DNA of 64,000 nt from an uncultured Paracoccaceae bacterium (GTDB lineage: Bacteria; Pseudomonadota; Alphaproteobacteria; Rhodobacterales; Rhodobacteraceae). The DNA lies in the NCBI GenBank assembly GCA_947501355.1, contig CANMVA010000001.1:2441492-2505491 (forward strand). Reading direction: 5' to 3'. Each line of letters starts with the position of its first letter. Within the stretch, counting starts at the first letter, position 1. Positions 49,979-57,914 of this stretch are shown in pieces. The position numbers and the translations under genes are program-made. The notes beneath the pieces were generated by a model, which saw nothing but the letters and a program-made list of their open reading frames with translations, made no database searches and was not told where the DNA came from.

Positions 49979-50137
49979 GGCGCGGAGGCCCCAAAACATG
50001 ATGGTCCGCCGGGCAAGCGCCTCCCCGCGGGCCTCTGGATCATCGTCGCTGGGGCTGATTGGCCAGTGCCTCTTCTTTGTTCAAAGCTGATCCGCTAGGC
50101 TTTTCACACCTTCTCACTCAATGATGGGTTTGGCCTG

Positions 50138-52168
50138 ATGGAAACGTTCAAGACGATGTGCCCGATGAATTGTCACCCGACGCTATGCGGGATGACAGTG
50201 ACAAAGCACAGCGAGGAAGACGTCGAAATCTCTGGTGACCAGAGCAACCCGGATAGTCAGGGATTTCTATGTGTAAAGGGGAAGGCCGCCCATGAAATCA
50301 TCGGAAATGAACGGCGTCTGTCGACCCCGCGCATGCGGTCAGAGCGCGGGGCTGATGATTGGACGGACATAAGCTGGGACGCTGCGATGGATCGCATCGC
50401 GGACAAAATGCGCGAGGTCGGGCGGGAGCGGGTCGGATTTTGGCAGGCCCATGGCAATTGGGGCAATGACTACGCCTTTGGCCTCAAACGCGCGCAGATG
50501 GACCGCTTTGCCAATCTTTATGGGTGTCAGTATTGGAACCCCGCAATGATCTGCTGGGGTCTTGGCGGGTTTGGTGTCGGGCTTACGGGCGCGATTGAAA
50601 CATCAACCAAAGAGGACCTTGGTGACAATTCCGAGTTGGTGATCCTTTGGGGCGCCAACACTGTCAGCCAGGCCAGCACCCTGCGCCATGTGATGATTGC
50701 AAAGCGTCGGGGCGCACGGGTTGTCGTGATCGACGTGCGCCAGACGGAGGCCTCAGGGCTGGCCGATGACGTCATCCTTGTGAAGCCGGGCACCGATGCG
50801 GCGCTGGCACTGGCCATGATGCATGTGATCGTGGCGGATGGCGCTTGGGACGGCGACTTTGTTGCGCACCATACCGTCGGGCTCGATGAGCTGAAGGCAC
50901 ATGTGGCGGCGATGACACCCGAATGGGCCGAGGCGCAAACCGGGGTCCCCGCCGAACAGATCATGCAACTGGCCCGCAGCTACGCTGCCACAAAGCCCGC
51001 CATGATCGTCCTTGGCGGGTCATCGCTGCACAAGGGCAGCAATACCTGGCAGGCCGCGCGGGCGATTTCCTGTCTGCCCGCCTTGACCGGGAACTTCGGC
51101 ATTGCGGGCGGTGGTATCGGCCCGCGTCACGGAGGGCGCAGTCACGGCGCGGCCTTTAATGATGTGTCGGCTGCAGATCGCAGGCCGCCCGGTACGTATA
51201 TCCCCAATCAGATGGAGGCGATTGTCGAAGCGCTTGAAAGCGGTGCTGTGAAGGTCTTTGTCGCAATCGGCTCGAATGTCCTGTCCAGTTTTGCCGATAC
51301 CAATCGGGTTCGCGCAGCGCTCGCCAAGGCCGAGTTGGTCGTGGCCTACGATATCTTCCCCAACCCATTGATCCGGGAGGCTGCCGACATCGTCCTTCCG
51401 GGGACGATCTGGCTTGAAGAGATCGGTGCGAAATCGACCAACAGCTACGTGCATTTATGTGACCGGGTTCTGCCGGCGGCGGGGGACGCCCGGCCCATCT
51501 ACGAGCTTTATAAAGGTCTCGCGCATCGTCTTGGTGTCGAGGATGTCTATCCTTGGCAGGACCAAGAGGAGGCGGTGAATGCGGTGCTCGACCACCCTGC
51601 GACAGGGCATGCCACTGTCGAAAAACTGCGCGCAAATGGCGGGCGGGCTCCCTTGAACATCTCCCATGTCGCTTATCCGACATTTGAGTTCTCAACGCCT
51701 TCAGGAAAGATCGAGTTCTTCTCGGAACGCGCCCGCGCGATGGGTCTACCCCCCTTGCCCATGGCCGAAGCCCGCGATGACACGAAGGGGCTGACCCTTG
51801 CGACGGGCCGGACGTTTGCACGGTTTCATGCGTTCTACGACCATGGCCGCGCCCTGCCGTCCCTAGCGGGCCGCGAAACGGAGCCGGACCTTTGGATGGC
51901 CCCGGATGATGCCGCCGCCCGCGCGATTTTGGACGGCGATTGGATCGAGATCACGAATGCCAGGGGAACCTTCACAGCACGCGCCAAGGTGACACCGCGG
52001 ATACCGAAAGGAACGGTCTGGGTGCGGGACGGCTGGCCAGACCTCAATACCCTGACCGATGGCGCGTCTGTCTTGCCGGAAACAGCGCTTTCGACCTTCC
52101 CGTTTTCAGTTGGCCAGAACAATTACGGTGCACATGTTGAGGTGCGCGCAGCGGGCAGCCACAGCTGA
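50138..52168 (+). CDS. Cytoplasmic molybdopterin oxidoreductase (DMSO-reductase superfamily)
   Basis: 676 residues, no Tat signal. The [4Fe-4S] ligands are C8, C12, C17 and C45 (C-x3-C-x4-C-x27-C). Likely Mo ligand C139 lies in NPAMICWGLGG. Other family blocks are LVILWGANTVSQ, VVIDVRQTEASGLADD, VLPGTIWLEEIGAKSTNS and a C-terminal molybdopterin-binding domain (WIEITNARGTFTARAKVTPRIPKGTVW). It resembles the assimilatory nitrate reductase/formate dehydrogenase-like branch, but substrate cannot be set. No electron-transfer subunit is encoded nearby. Located 159 bases after the fourth TRAP operon. Confidence 0.88.
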   Translation: METFKTMCPMNCHPTLCGMTVTKHSEEDVEISGDQSNPDSQGFLCVKGKAAHEIIGNERRLSTPRMRSERGADDWTDISWDAAMDRIADKMREVGRERVGFWQAHGNWGNDYAFGLKRAQMDRFANLYGCQYWNPAMICWGLGGFGVGLTGAIETSTKEDLGDNSELVILWGANTVSQASTLRHVMIAKRRGARVVVIDVRQTEASGLADDVILVKPGTDAALALAMMHVIVADGAWDGDFVAHHTVGLDELKAHVAAMTPEWAEAQTGVPAEQIMQLARSYAATKPAMIVLGGSSLHKGSNTWQAARAISCLPALTGNFGIAGGGIGPRHGGRSHGAAFNDVSAADRRPPGTYIPNQMEAIVEALESGAVKVFVAIGSNVLSSFADTNRVRAALAKAELVVAYDIFPNPLIREAADIVLPGTIWLEEIGAKSTNSYVHLCDRVLPAAGDARPIYELYKGLAHRLGVEDVYPWQDQEEAVNAVLDHPATGHATVEKLRANGGRAPLNISHVAYPTFEFSTPSGKIEFFSERARAMGLPPLPMAEARDDTKGLTLATGRTFARFHAFYDHGRALPSLAGRETEPDLWMAPDDAAARAILDGDWIEITNARGTFTARAKVTPRIPKGTVWVRDGWPDLNTLTDGASVLPETALSTFPFSVGQNNYGAHVEVRAAGSHS

Positions 52169-52477
52169 ACTCGCTTGCCTTTCTCGCACATGCCATTTGA
52201 TGGTGAAGCCCCGTCGCAGGGTCGTTTCAGGGAGGGACTGATGGGACGCGCACCGTCTGTTCGGGGCGTTCTTTCTGCACGTAATGGCCTGCCCGCACTT
52301 CAGAGGCAGCGCCATGCCGGACCGCCCCTCTCACGGTCGACAGAGCAGCCCTACCGGGTCGGAACAACCGATCCTGTCTGAGGTTCCATACCATAGGGGT
52401 CGTCATGATCAGGGAGGCGGGCGAAGTGAGCTTTCTGTGCTACTGCACGGCGGCTTTTTTTAAGCATACTCAGCCTG
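52169..52477. other. Gene-free stretch between convergent genes
   Basis: 309 bases between the oxidoreductase stop and the TetR stop. A 68-codon open frame here (52175-52381) has no recognisable domain and no ribosome-binding site, and is not called. Inverted arms GCACGGCG (52445-52452) and CGCCGTGC (52482-52489) flank a T-run. They overlap the end of the tetR gene and might help terminate. The stretch marks the edge of a less GC-rich region. Confidence 0.4.
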
Positions 52478-53032
52478 TTAGCGCCGTGCCAGACCGCGGG
52501 CAAGTTCTGCCAATCGTTTAAGCAATTGATCCCTCTCAGAACCAGAAAGCGGATTGAGACCGATCACCTCCAACAGCCATAGCCCATCTGTCGCCAAGAG
52601 AATCAAAGCCGCATCTATCTTTTTGTCGCTGCGAGCCTTAACCCGCTGGAGCATCTCAGAGTAACGCGGCGCAAACTCAGCCAGAAGATCAGGTTCAGAA
52701 AACGCCGCTGCGAACAGCGCTGCATCCGGTCGCTCATAAGACCCGTTTTCGTTGAGCATGCCGAGAACATAGCCTTCGATCTCGTGCCCGACGCCGCTAC
52801 CGAGTTTCTTGACCTCAGCATCCACCGAAGCATCCAAACGATCGAAGGCGCGGGTCAACATAGTGCGCACCAGTTCCCTTTTCGTCTCGAAACGATACTG
52901 AAGCCCCCCTTTACTGATCCCTGCGCGTTTCGCCACTTTGGCGAGCGTCAGCGCGCCGACCCCGCTTTCCCGCACAAGAGCCTCTGCCTGATCCAAAACA
53001 GAATTTTCGTCGATGGTTTGTTGACGTCCCAA
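52478..53032 (-). CDS. TetR-family repressor, likely controls the SugE-like gene
   Basis: 184 residues. N-terminal HTH (GALTLAKVAKRAGISKGGLQYRFETKRELVRTML), the TetR signature, with a helical ligand-binding C-terminal domain. It is divergent from the SMR exporter gene with a 74-base spacer that contains TCCGTC-N2-GACGGA. This is the usual layout of a drug-responsive repressor and its pump. The ligand is probably a cationic substrate of the pump, by inference. Confidence 0.9.
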   Translation of the reverse strand: MGRQQTIDENSVLDQAEALVRESGVGALTLAKVAKRAGISKGGLQYRFETKRELVRTMLTRAFDRLDASVDAEVKKLGSGVGHEIEGYVLGMLNENGSYERPDAALFAAAFSEPDLLAEFAPRYSEMLQRVKARSDKKIDAALILLATDGLWLLEVIGLNPLSGSERDQLLKRLAELARGLARR

Positions 53033-53048
53033 GTGATGCTCCTATCAT

Positions 53049-53062
53049 TCCGTCCAGACGGA
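53049..53062. promoter_or_regulatory. Candidate TetR operator, TCCGTC-N2-GACGGA
   Basis: A perfect 14-base inverted repeat in the spacer between divergent tetR (start 53032) and the SMR gene (start 53107). Position and length fit a TetR operator acting on both promoters. Confidence 0.55.
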
Positions 53063-53106
53063 TGGAAAAAATCGGCGTAAAAGCGCGCTACAAAGGAGTA
53101 TAAGAA

Positions 53107-53460
53107 ATGACTGCACTTGGACTGTCCAGTGTCACGATTGCATGGATCGCCCTTTTGACGGCAGGGCTTTTCGAAATTGGTTGGCCAGTCGGCTTGAAGC
53201 TGTCTCAAAATCCGGGGCAACTCGCGTTGGGTATTGCACTTGCCGTGGTGTGTATCTTTATCTCCGGTTTTTTGCTTTGGTACGCGCAGCAGACAATCTC
53301 AATCGGGACCGCCTATGCGGTTTGGGGCGGCATCGGTGCCGCTGGCACGTTTGTTGTGGGGGTCATGTTCTTTGGAGACGCCCTGACGCTATTCCGTGTG
53401 CTTGGCGTTGTCTTGATCATCGGCGGTGTCATCTCCCTTAAACTTGGGAGTATCGGTTAA
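53107..53460 (+). CDS. Small multidrug resistance exporter, SugE/Gdx-like
   Basis: 117 residues, four membrane helices. The essential membrane glutamate is in helix 1 (LLTAGLFEIGWPVGLK). The FEIGWPVGLK pattern, GTAYAVWGGIGAAGTF and the C-terminal ISLKLGS are closer to the SugE/Gdx (guanidinium exporter) branch than to EmrE. It works as an antiparallel dimer exchanging protons for cations. AAAGGAG precedes the start. No guanidine riboswitch was seen; control is more likely by the divergent TetR. Confidence 0.88.
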   Translation: MTALGLSSVTIAWIALLTAGLFEIGWPVGLKLSQNPGQLALGIALAVVCIFISGFLLWYAQQTISIGTAYAVWGGIGAAGTFVVGVMFFGDALTLFRVLGVVLIIGGVISLKLGSIG

Positions 53461-53485
53461 GACGTACTGCCGCACACATGACCGG

Positions 53486-53505
53486 GCCGCGCCCAATGGC
53501 GTGGC
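53486..53505 (+). terminator. Hairpin after the SugE-like gene
   Basis: GCCGCGCC (53486-53493), loop CAAT, GGCGTGGC (53498-53505), an 8-base stem with one G-U pair, 26 bases after the stop. No T-tract, so the terminator call is tentative. Confidence 0.4.
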
Positions 53506-53696
53506 TTGGCTTAGATTGCGAAGAGTGAAGCTTCAGCTACAATCCCATCCGACCCAGAGCAGATACATTGCGCACGCGCTACACAGGTCACTTTAGGCGC
53601 AGAGCGGCCACTGGATCAAAGACCACACCCGAGCGATACTTAACCCAAGTGTCCGGTGTCAATCAGCCCTCACCCGCAACCCACCGGCCGATAGTC

Positions 53697-54125
53697 TTAA
53701 AGCTCTGCCGGGCGCATTCGCGAGACAAATAGGGCCGCGCAAAGTGCAAGTAGGCTTGGCACTGCGTCCACAGCAAAATAGCCTGCCAGAAAGCCCAGCA
53801 CATCTGTTGCCGGGATATGTTCTTCCCGCAACTCTGCAATCGCAGGCATGTCCCGCGCGACGTAAACCATGCCGAGAAAAAGTGCCAAGGGAATGGCCGT
53901 CGCAACAACGTAAGAAAAGACAGCGTGAAAAGCAGTCTCGCGCGCGCTCATTCGGCGCGATTTCAGATATGCAAACCTGAGACCGCCAGCAACGCCACCG
54001 ATAAAGAACGCAAAAACAGTATTCAAAGCGATGGTAAAATCACCGACGGAGGCTTCAAAGCTGGGCAGGATCAACCACAGCAGCAGTACGACAAGGATCG
54101 TCGTGGTTATGGGGCTCAATTTCAT
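53697..54125 (-). CDS. Membrane protein of unknown function (142 residues)
   Basis: 142 residues with four likely membrane helices: TTTILVVLLLWLILPSF, FTIALNTVFAFFIGGVAGGLRFAY, AVFSYVVATAIPLALFLGMVYVA and DVLGFLAGYFAVDAVPSLLALCAALFV. A basic loop (LKSRRMSARE) lies after helix 2. The ATG at 54125 has AGGAAG six bases upstream. It follows the gene at 54144 by about 18 bases and is likely in the same transcript. No family recognised. Confidence 0.75.
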   Translation of the reverse strand: MKLSPITTTILVVLLLWLILPSFEASVGDFTIALNTVFAFFIGGVAGGLRFAYLKSRRMSARETAFHAVFSYVVATAIPLALFLGMVYVARDMPAIAELREEHIPATDVLGFLAGYFAVDAVPSLLALCAALFVSRMRPAEL

Positions 54126-54143
54126 ATCAACTTCCTGCAAAAA

Positions 54144-54659
54144 CTATGAATAACGGGGGTTTGGCTGATCGTCTTCGTCGGCAGGGATAAAGAGCACCCC
54201 AACGCCCAGCAAAATGATGACAAAGCCTAGCGCCATCTGTTTCAAGCCGTAGCGCAGCGTTGCGCCGGGGACGATGTCGACATACCCCGTCACGTCCGGG
54301 GCTACGATGATTTCCAACTCCGTTCCAACGTCGAGGGCATGCCATGCTGCGTAGTTGACGCTTGCGCGCTTTGCGTCCAAAGGCGATCCGGTGTTTGAGA
54401 CAAGGGCAAAATAGGCGTTGAAGTAGGTCTGCAGAGACCGCACCTTCGTGCCGTTGACCGAAATGCTCTCACCGCGCACACCCGGCTTTCTCGCAGGGCG
54501 TTCTATCTCCTTCTCAACGACGGCGGCAACGACCGTCTCGTCTGAGGTAAACAAGCGATAGCCGTCCCGAACAACGCCAAAGTTGCTTCCGATCATTGCC
54601 AAGCCCGCAAGTGTGAAGATCGCGCAACCGACCACTGTAATCAGGTTAATCTTTGCCAT
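54144..54659 (-). CDS. DUF3592-like membrane protein (171 residues)
   Basis: 171 residues: a helix near the N-terminus (LITVVGCAIFTLAGLAMIGSNF), a periplasmic beta-rich segment of about 100 residues with V-x-A-x-V ... YFALVSNTG ... DVGTELEIIVAP-D, and a C-terminal helix (MALGFVIILLGVGVLFI). This helix-beta domain-helix plan resembles DUF3592 proteins. Function unknown. Upstream partner of the gene at 53697. Confidence 0.7.
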   Translation of the reverse strand: MAKINLITVVGCAIFTLAGLAMIGSNFGVVRDGYRLFTSDETVVAAVVEKEIERPARKPGVRGESISVNGTKVRSLQTYFNAYFALVSNTGSPLDAKRASVNYAAWHALDVGTELEIIVAPDVTGYVDIVPGATLRYGLKQMALGFVIILLGVGVLFIPADEDDQPNPRYS

Positions 54660-55118
54660 CCAACGCTCCTATCAGAGGCGCAGCATGGGCTTTGAGTTTG
54701 GCAGGATTAAACCACGGATGTGGAATTAGTGAGGCAGCCGTTGCCGTTGCGCTTGGCATTCGCGAGCCTGCCTCGTCACTTTACATGATGGAGGATATCT
54801 CATACGAATTGAGCACTTGCTCAACTATGCTTGATGAGTGCTATGAATGCCAATCTGAAAGGCACCTCGCGCTTTTCCTTTGCAAAGGTGAAGCAATCTT
54901 CGCCATGTTCATGGCCCCTTTGTAGCGCGACCAACAAACCATGATTCTCTTATGCCTGACCTGACTGTCACCGTACCAATCGCGCCTCCCCCTCTTCTGC
55001 GGTCGATGGTGATGACTTTGCTGAATATCCAAAGAACACGCGTACTGTGCCCGGCTGCCTGACCGGCACCTGAGTTGCGCGGTCGTGCCTGAAACCCGCC
55101 AAAAAATGGAGAGCCAAC
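54660..55118. other. Gene-poor stretch with a palindrome
   Basis: 459 bases between the divergent genes at 54659 and 55119. A 90-codon frame (54653-54925) overlaps the start of the minus-strand gene and has no domain, so it is not called. The main signal is the palindrome TTGAGCACTTGCTCAA at 54809-54824. Otherwise nothing is recognised. Confidence 0.4.
54809..54824. promoter_or_regulatory. Palindrome TTGAGCA-N2-TGCTCAA
   Basis: Seven-base arms with a two-base centre in a gene-poor stretch flanked by divergent genes. It has the shape of a TetR or similar dimer operator, but lies 150 bases from one start and 295 from the other. Confidence 0.35.
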
Positions 55119-55520
55119 ATGAAAAGCAATCACCCGAATATCGACATTATCGCGCAGGTCGACAGGGACAACATGGCGGCGAGTGTCGATGTGTTCCACT
55201 CCGACGTCGTCTGGCATTTCTTCAATCCCATGGTGCCGGAAGTCGCAGGGTCTTATCACGGGCTGAACGGCATCGCGGAGTTTTTTGAGAAGGTGCATTC
55301 CGTCGGGCAAGGCAGCTTTCACATTGAGCCAAGCGGCGCATGGGCCATTGGCGAGGAGCTGGTGGTGGTTCAAACCCGCAACACGCTCGGCGATGGCGAT
55401 GCGACCCTCTCGTTTGACGTCGTCGTGGTCTGGCGGATCGTTGAGGGCCGGATCAAGGAAGTCTGGGACATCCCCGCCATCTACACCGCTCAAACCGGGG
55501 ACGCATGGGCCGCGTCCTAA
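55119..55520 (+). CDS. SnoaL-like / NTF2-fold protein (133 residues)
   Basis: 133 residues with the SnoaL-like cone fold: helix, then VWHFFNPMVPEVAGSYHGLNGIAEFFEKV, then antiparallel strands ending in VVWRIVEGRIKEVWDIPA. Members are isomerases, hydrolases or plain ligand-binding proteins. The active site cannot be deduced. GGAGAG precedes the start. It lies 90 bases before a BetI-like TetR gene on the same strand. Confidence 0.82.
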   Translation: MKSNHPNIDIIAQVDRDNMAASVDVFHSDVVWHFFNPMVPEVAGSYHGLNGIAEFFEKVHSVGQGSFHIEPSGAWAIGEELVVVQTRNTLGDGDATLSFDVVVVWRIVEGRIKEVWDIPAIYTAQTGDAWAAS

Positions 55521-55548
55521 GAGGCGCCGGGCGACGATAATACTGCAA

Positions 55549-55561
55549 GACTGTGCCAGTC
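55549..55561. promoter_or_regulatory. Candidate operator GACTG-N3-CAGTC
   Basis: A 13-base inverted repeat about 50 bases before the TetR gene at 55611, placed where an autoregulatory operator is expected. Confidence 0.3.
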
Positions 55562-55610
55562 ACTCCACTGAGCAAACGTCAACTTCTCTGGAGATGATAA
55601 GGGGACCAAT

Positions 55611-56234
55611 GTGAAGCGAATGTCGGGAGAGGAGCGTCGGGCCCAGATCGTACGCGGCGCTTATGAGGTTATCCTGGAGAAGGGTCTTGCTGGGGCGGTT
55701 ACGCGAGACGTGACACGACAACTTGGCGTCGGATCTGGACTGCTTCACCACTACTTTGAGAACTGGGCTGAATTGCGCGCCGAGGCCGTAAGGGCATTCA
55801 TTTCTTCGGAGATAGCGGCTTTGGAAACCAGACTGACCGAAGTGCCTCCCGAGGATTTAATGGTGCACCTTATGGATTGGATGGTGTCCGATCCCAATTA
55901 CCGTTTCTGGGGGCTTTGGCTCGACGCAATCGAAGAAGCTCGGCGAGACGTCGACCTGGCTGTGATAATAGAGGAAGGTTACCGTCGGTGGCATGCCACA
56001 ATCGAGGACGCGATCAAACGCACGGTCAAAGCCGGTATGGGATCCTGTCGAAGCCCGGCGGACGCTGCGTGGCGTATTTCCGCGCTCATTGACGGTCTTA
56101 TGGGCATGCTTGTTCTTGGTCGGACAGCTTTAACGCCGGATGCGGTCCGAGAGCTTCTGATGCAACATGTGGCGATGGAACTATGTGAAAAAGCGAACGG
56201 AACGTATGGCAATACGGCGCGAGACCGAACTTAG
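55611..56234 (+). CDS. TetR-family regulator, BetI-like
   Basis: 207 residues. HTH: RRAQIVRGAYEVILEKGLAGAVTRDVTRQLGVGSGLLHHYFENWAEL, close to BetI in pattern. The C-terminal region (YRFWGLWLDAIEEARRDVDLAVIIEEGYRRW) is BetI-type as well. The start is GTG 55611, with AAGGGG six bases upstream; ATG 55620 is possible. No bet genes are nearby, so its target is not the choline pathway of this window unless it acts at a distance. It may control the SnoaL-like gene just upstream. Confidence 0.85.
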   Translation: MKRMSGEERRAQIVRGAYEVILEKGLAGAVTRDVTRQLGVGSGLLHHYFENWAELRAEAVRAFISSEIAALETRLTEVPPEDLMVHLMDWMVSDPNYRFWGLWLDAIEEARRDVDLAVIIEEGYRRWHATIEDAIKRTVKAGMGSCRSPADAAWRISALIDGLMGMLVLGRTALTPDAVRELLMQHVAMELCEKANGTYGNTARDRT

Positions 56235-56286
56235 AACTGGTGGCGATGCAAGACCAAAAAAGGCGGGAAAAGCTCTGAGCAAAACG

Positions 56287-56339
56287 AAGGTAGCTTAGGC
56301 TCCGCCGATGCCCCACAGAGTGGCGCATCGGCCTACCTT
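56287..56339. terminator. Long hairpin downstream of the BetI-like gene
   Basis: Inner stem GCCGATGC (56304-56311) with GCATCGGC (56325-56332), extended past one mismatch by CCAC/GTGG around a three-base loop. Outer arms AAGGTAG (56287-56293) and CTACCTT (56333-56339) also pair, leaving a ten-base bulge on the 5' side. No T-run follows, so it may be a Rho-type stop, a structured RNA or a mobile remnant. Confidence 0.45.
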
Positions 56340-56517
56340 GTGCAGGTCAAGAAGGCGGTTTTACAGCGTATCAAGCGAACGGCTGCGTTTTCAGGACCTA
56401 GCTTGAGGACGGTCTATGGCCTTCAGCTAATATGATGACCTTCGCCGCACGACAGTTTCGCGAAAACAGAAGTCGATTGTTCGGGTGGCATGGCGGGCAC
56501 AACAACAAACTTGATAT

Positions 56518-56532
56518 TAGGTCTATGACCTA
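56518..56532. promoter_or_regulatory. Palindrome TAGGTC-N3-GACCTA, TetR operator copy 1
   Basis: A perfect 6-base inverted repeat with centre TAT, 39 bases before the tetR start at 56572. The same arms and spacing occur at 59214-59228 before the RND adaptor gene. Two copies of such a motif within 3 kb, each before a linked efflux gene, strongly suggest one regulator. Confidence 0.65.
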
Positions 56533-56571
56533 TTATGCAGTTTCGTAGGACAGACCAGAAGGGATTCTCCT

Positions 56572-57180
56572 ATGTCAGTTGGTTCCGCAAATAGCGCTAA
56601 GGGCGAAGAGCGTCGTGACGCAATCCAAGTCGAAGCGCGACGCGCCTTGCTCAATGAGGGATACTCTGGCGTGTCTCTTCGTCAGATCGCTACACGTCTT
56701 GGAATATCTGTCGGCAACTTACAGTACTACTTTCCAACCAAAGATGACCTGGTCGAAGCCGTCATCACGAAGGAAACGCAAGTCTCGCTTTCCATTCTTG
56801 ATGATATCGATTGGGACTTCCAAAATCCCGGTCCTTGTTTGCATGCTGCTGCCCGCGCCCTTTTGCGGCACCATGCGAGTGACGCAGGACGTTTCTATGC
56901 AATTGCGGAAGCTCTCGCTTTGTATGATCCACGTTACTCACGCTTGAAGCTTCGCGGCTATCTCTACGTTTTCCGCAATGTTGAAGAGTTGGTCACGCAG
57001 ATCGTTCCGGAATTGGAAGCAGACCAGCGCACGCGCTTGACGCGGGTTCTGGTTGCATTGGTTGATGGCGCGTCTTTGCAGATCCAGTTTGGTCGGGTGT
57101 CAGATACTATCGGAGGTGTTGACGCACTGGCTCATGATGTGGCCGTCGCGACTGAACGCCTTCTGGAGAATTGGACATAA
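56572..57180 (+). CDS. TetR-family repressor, predicted regulator of the efflux cluster
   Basis: 202 residues. HTH segment DAIQVEARRALLNEGYSGVSLRQIATRLGISVGNLQYYFPTKDDLVEAV is a full TetR signature. The C-terminal domain is helical. It is followed after three bases by the EmrE-like gene and so is co-transcribed with it. The palindrome 39 bases upstream recurs before the RND adaptor gene, so this protein probably represses itself, the SMR pump and the RND system, and releases DNA when a toxic compound binds. Confidence 0.9.
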   Translation: MSVGSANSAKGEERRDAIQVEARRALLNEGYSGVSLRQIATRLGISVGNLQYYFPTKDDLVEAVITKETQVSLSILDDIDWDFQNPGPCLHAAARALLRHHASDAGRFYAIAEALALYDPRYSRLKLRGYLYVFRNVEELVTQIVPELEADQRTRLTRVLVALVDGASLQIQFGRVSDTIGGVDALAHDVAVATERLLENWT

Positions 57181-57183
57181 AAA

Positions 57184-57513
57184 ATGCACTGGATCTACCT
57201 GAGCATCGCTATCGTCGCAGAGGTCATCGGAAGTGCCGCCCTTAAGTCTTCCGCGGGATTTACGCGACCGGGTGCTACGCTGCTTGCCTTAGGGGCCTTC
57301 GTCACTGCCCTCTTTTTCTTGTCATTGTCGTTGCGGGTTTTGCCGTTGGGCATTGCCTACGCAATCTGGGCAGGCGCGGGCACTGTCCTCGTCGCCGGTA
57401 TGAGCACGCTCGTATTTCGGCAATCCCTCGACACGCCGGCCATCTGTGGCATCGCTCTCATAGTCACAGGCGTCGTAATGATTAACACCTTGTCCGAAGT
57501 CACCCCCCAATAA
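57184..57513 (+). CDS. Small multidrug resistance exporter, EmrE/Qac-like
   Basis: 109 residues, four helices. The membrane glutamate is in helix 1 (IAIVAEVIGSAALKSS). The AEVIGS...GFTRPG pattern, GIAYAIWAGAGTVLVA and C-terminal GVVMINTLS match EmrE-type quaternary ammonium exporters rather than SugE. It starts three bases after the tetR stop and is followed 22 bases later by the zinc-finger gene. Antiparallel homodimer, proton-driven. Confidence 0.9.
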   Translation: MHWIYLSIAIVAEVIGSAALKSSAGFTRPGATLLALGAFVTALFFLSLSLRVLPLGIAYAIWAGAGTVLVAGMSTLVFRQSLDTPAICGIALIVTGVVMINTLSEVTPQ

Positions 57514-57535
57514 GCTCATTGAAAGGAAAGTCCCA

Positions 57536-57874
57536 ATGCTGAACTGCTCATTCTGTGGATCGAGTACCGATAATGTTGGTGCAATGCTGGCGGGCCCGGA
57601 CGTCAATATCTGCGGTAAATGCATCGCTGTTGGAGTCCGCACGATCGAAACACGCGATGCTTTGGAAGAGCCGCTGCCCCGGCCCGAGGAATTGTCGACT
57701 TCAGACGACGAATTGCTTCTGAGCCAGATGGCGGCGACATCGGCTGTCGTGGATAAGTCACGTAATCACCTACAGCTCCAGATTGTCGAGTTGCGAAGCC
57801 GCGGCTTGGGCTGGGGCGTGATTGGAGCTGCGCTGGGCGTCTCGCATCAGATCGCTCAGGAACGCTTTGGCTGA
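57536..57874 (+). CDS. ClpX-type C4 zinc finger / helix-turn-helix protein (112 residues)
   Basis: 112 residues. N-terminal ClpX C4 zinc finger: CSFCG (C4, C7) and ICGKC (C26, C29), without any ClpX AAA+ domain. After an acidic linker (about 45-65) the C-terminus reads IVELRSRGLGWGVIGAALGVSHQIAQERF, a helix-turn-helix of the type seen in small regulators. It may be a DNA-binding or adaptor protein using the finger as a dimer or protein-binding module. AAAGGAAAG precedes the ATG. It sits within the efflux transcript. Confidence 0.8.
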   Translation: MLNCSFCGSSTDNVGAMLAGPDVNICGKCIAVGVRTIETRDALEEPLPRPEELSTSDDELLLSQMAATSAVVDKSRNHLQLQIVELRSRGLGWGVIGAALGVSHQIAQERFG

Positions 57875-57914
57875 GACGCTGACTTAACCGACCAAGCTGA
57901 AAATGAGGTCCGAA

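Larger units (their letters stand above)
56235..56571. other. Intergenic stretch with a strong hairpin
   Basis: 337 bases between two tetR genes, with no ORF called. It holds a long hairpin at 56287-56339 and, near its end, the TAGGTC-N3-GACCTA palindrome. The remainder shows nothing recognisable. Confidence 0.5.

Noticed and set aside
52175-52381. 68-codon open frame after the molybdopterin oxidoreductase
   Set aside because: No domain, no ribosome-binding site, and composition of non-coding type. It was also considered as a transposase remnant, but no motif supports that.
54653-54925. 90-codon open frame upstream of the SnoaL-like gene
   Set aside because: It overlaps the start of the minus-strand gene, has no recognisable fold and contains the 54809 palindrome.
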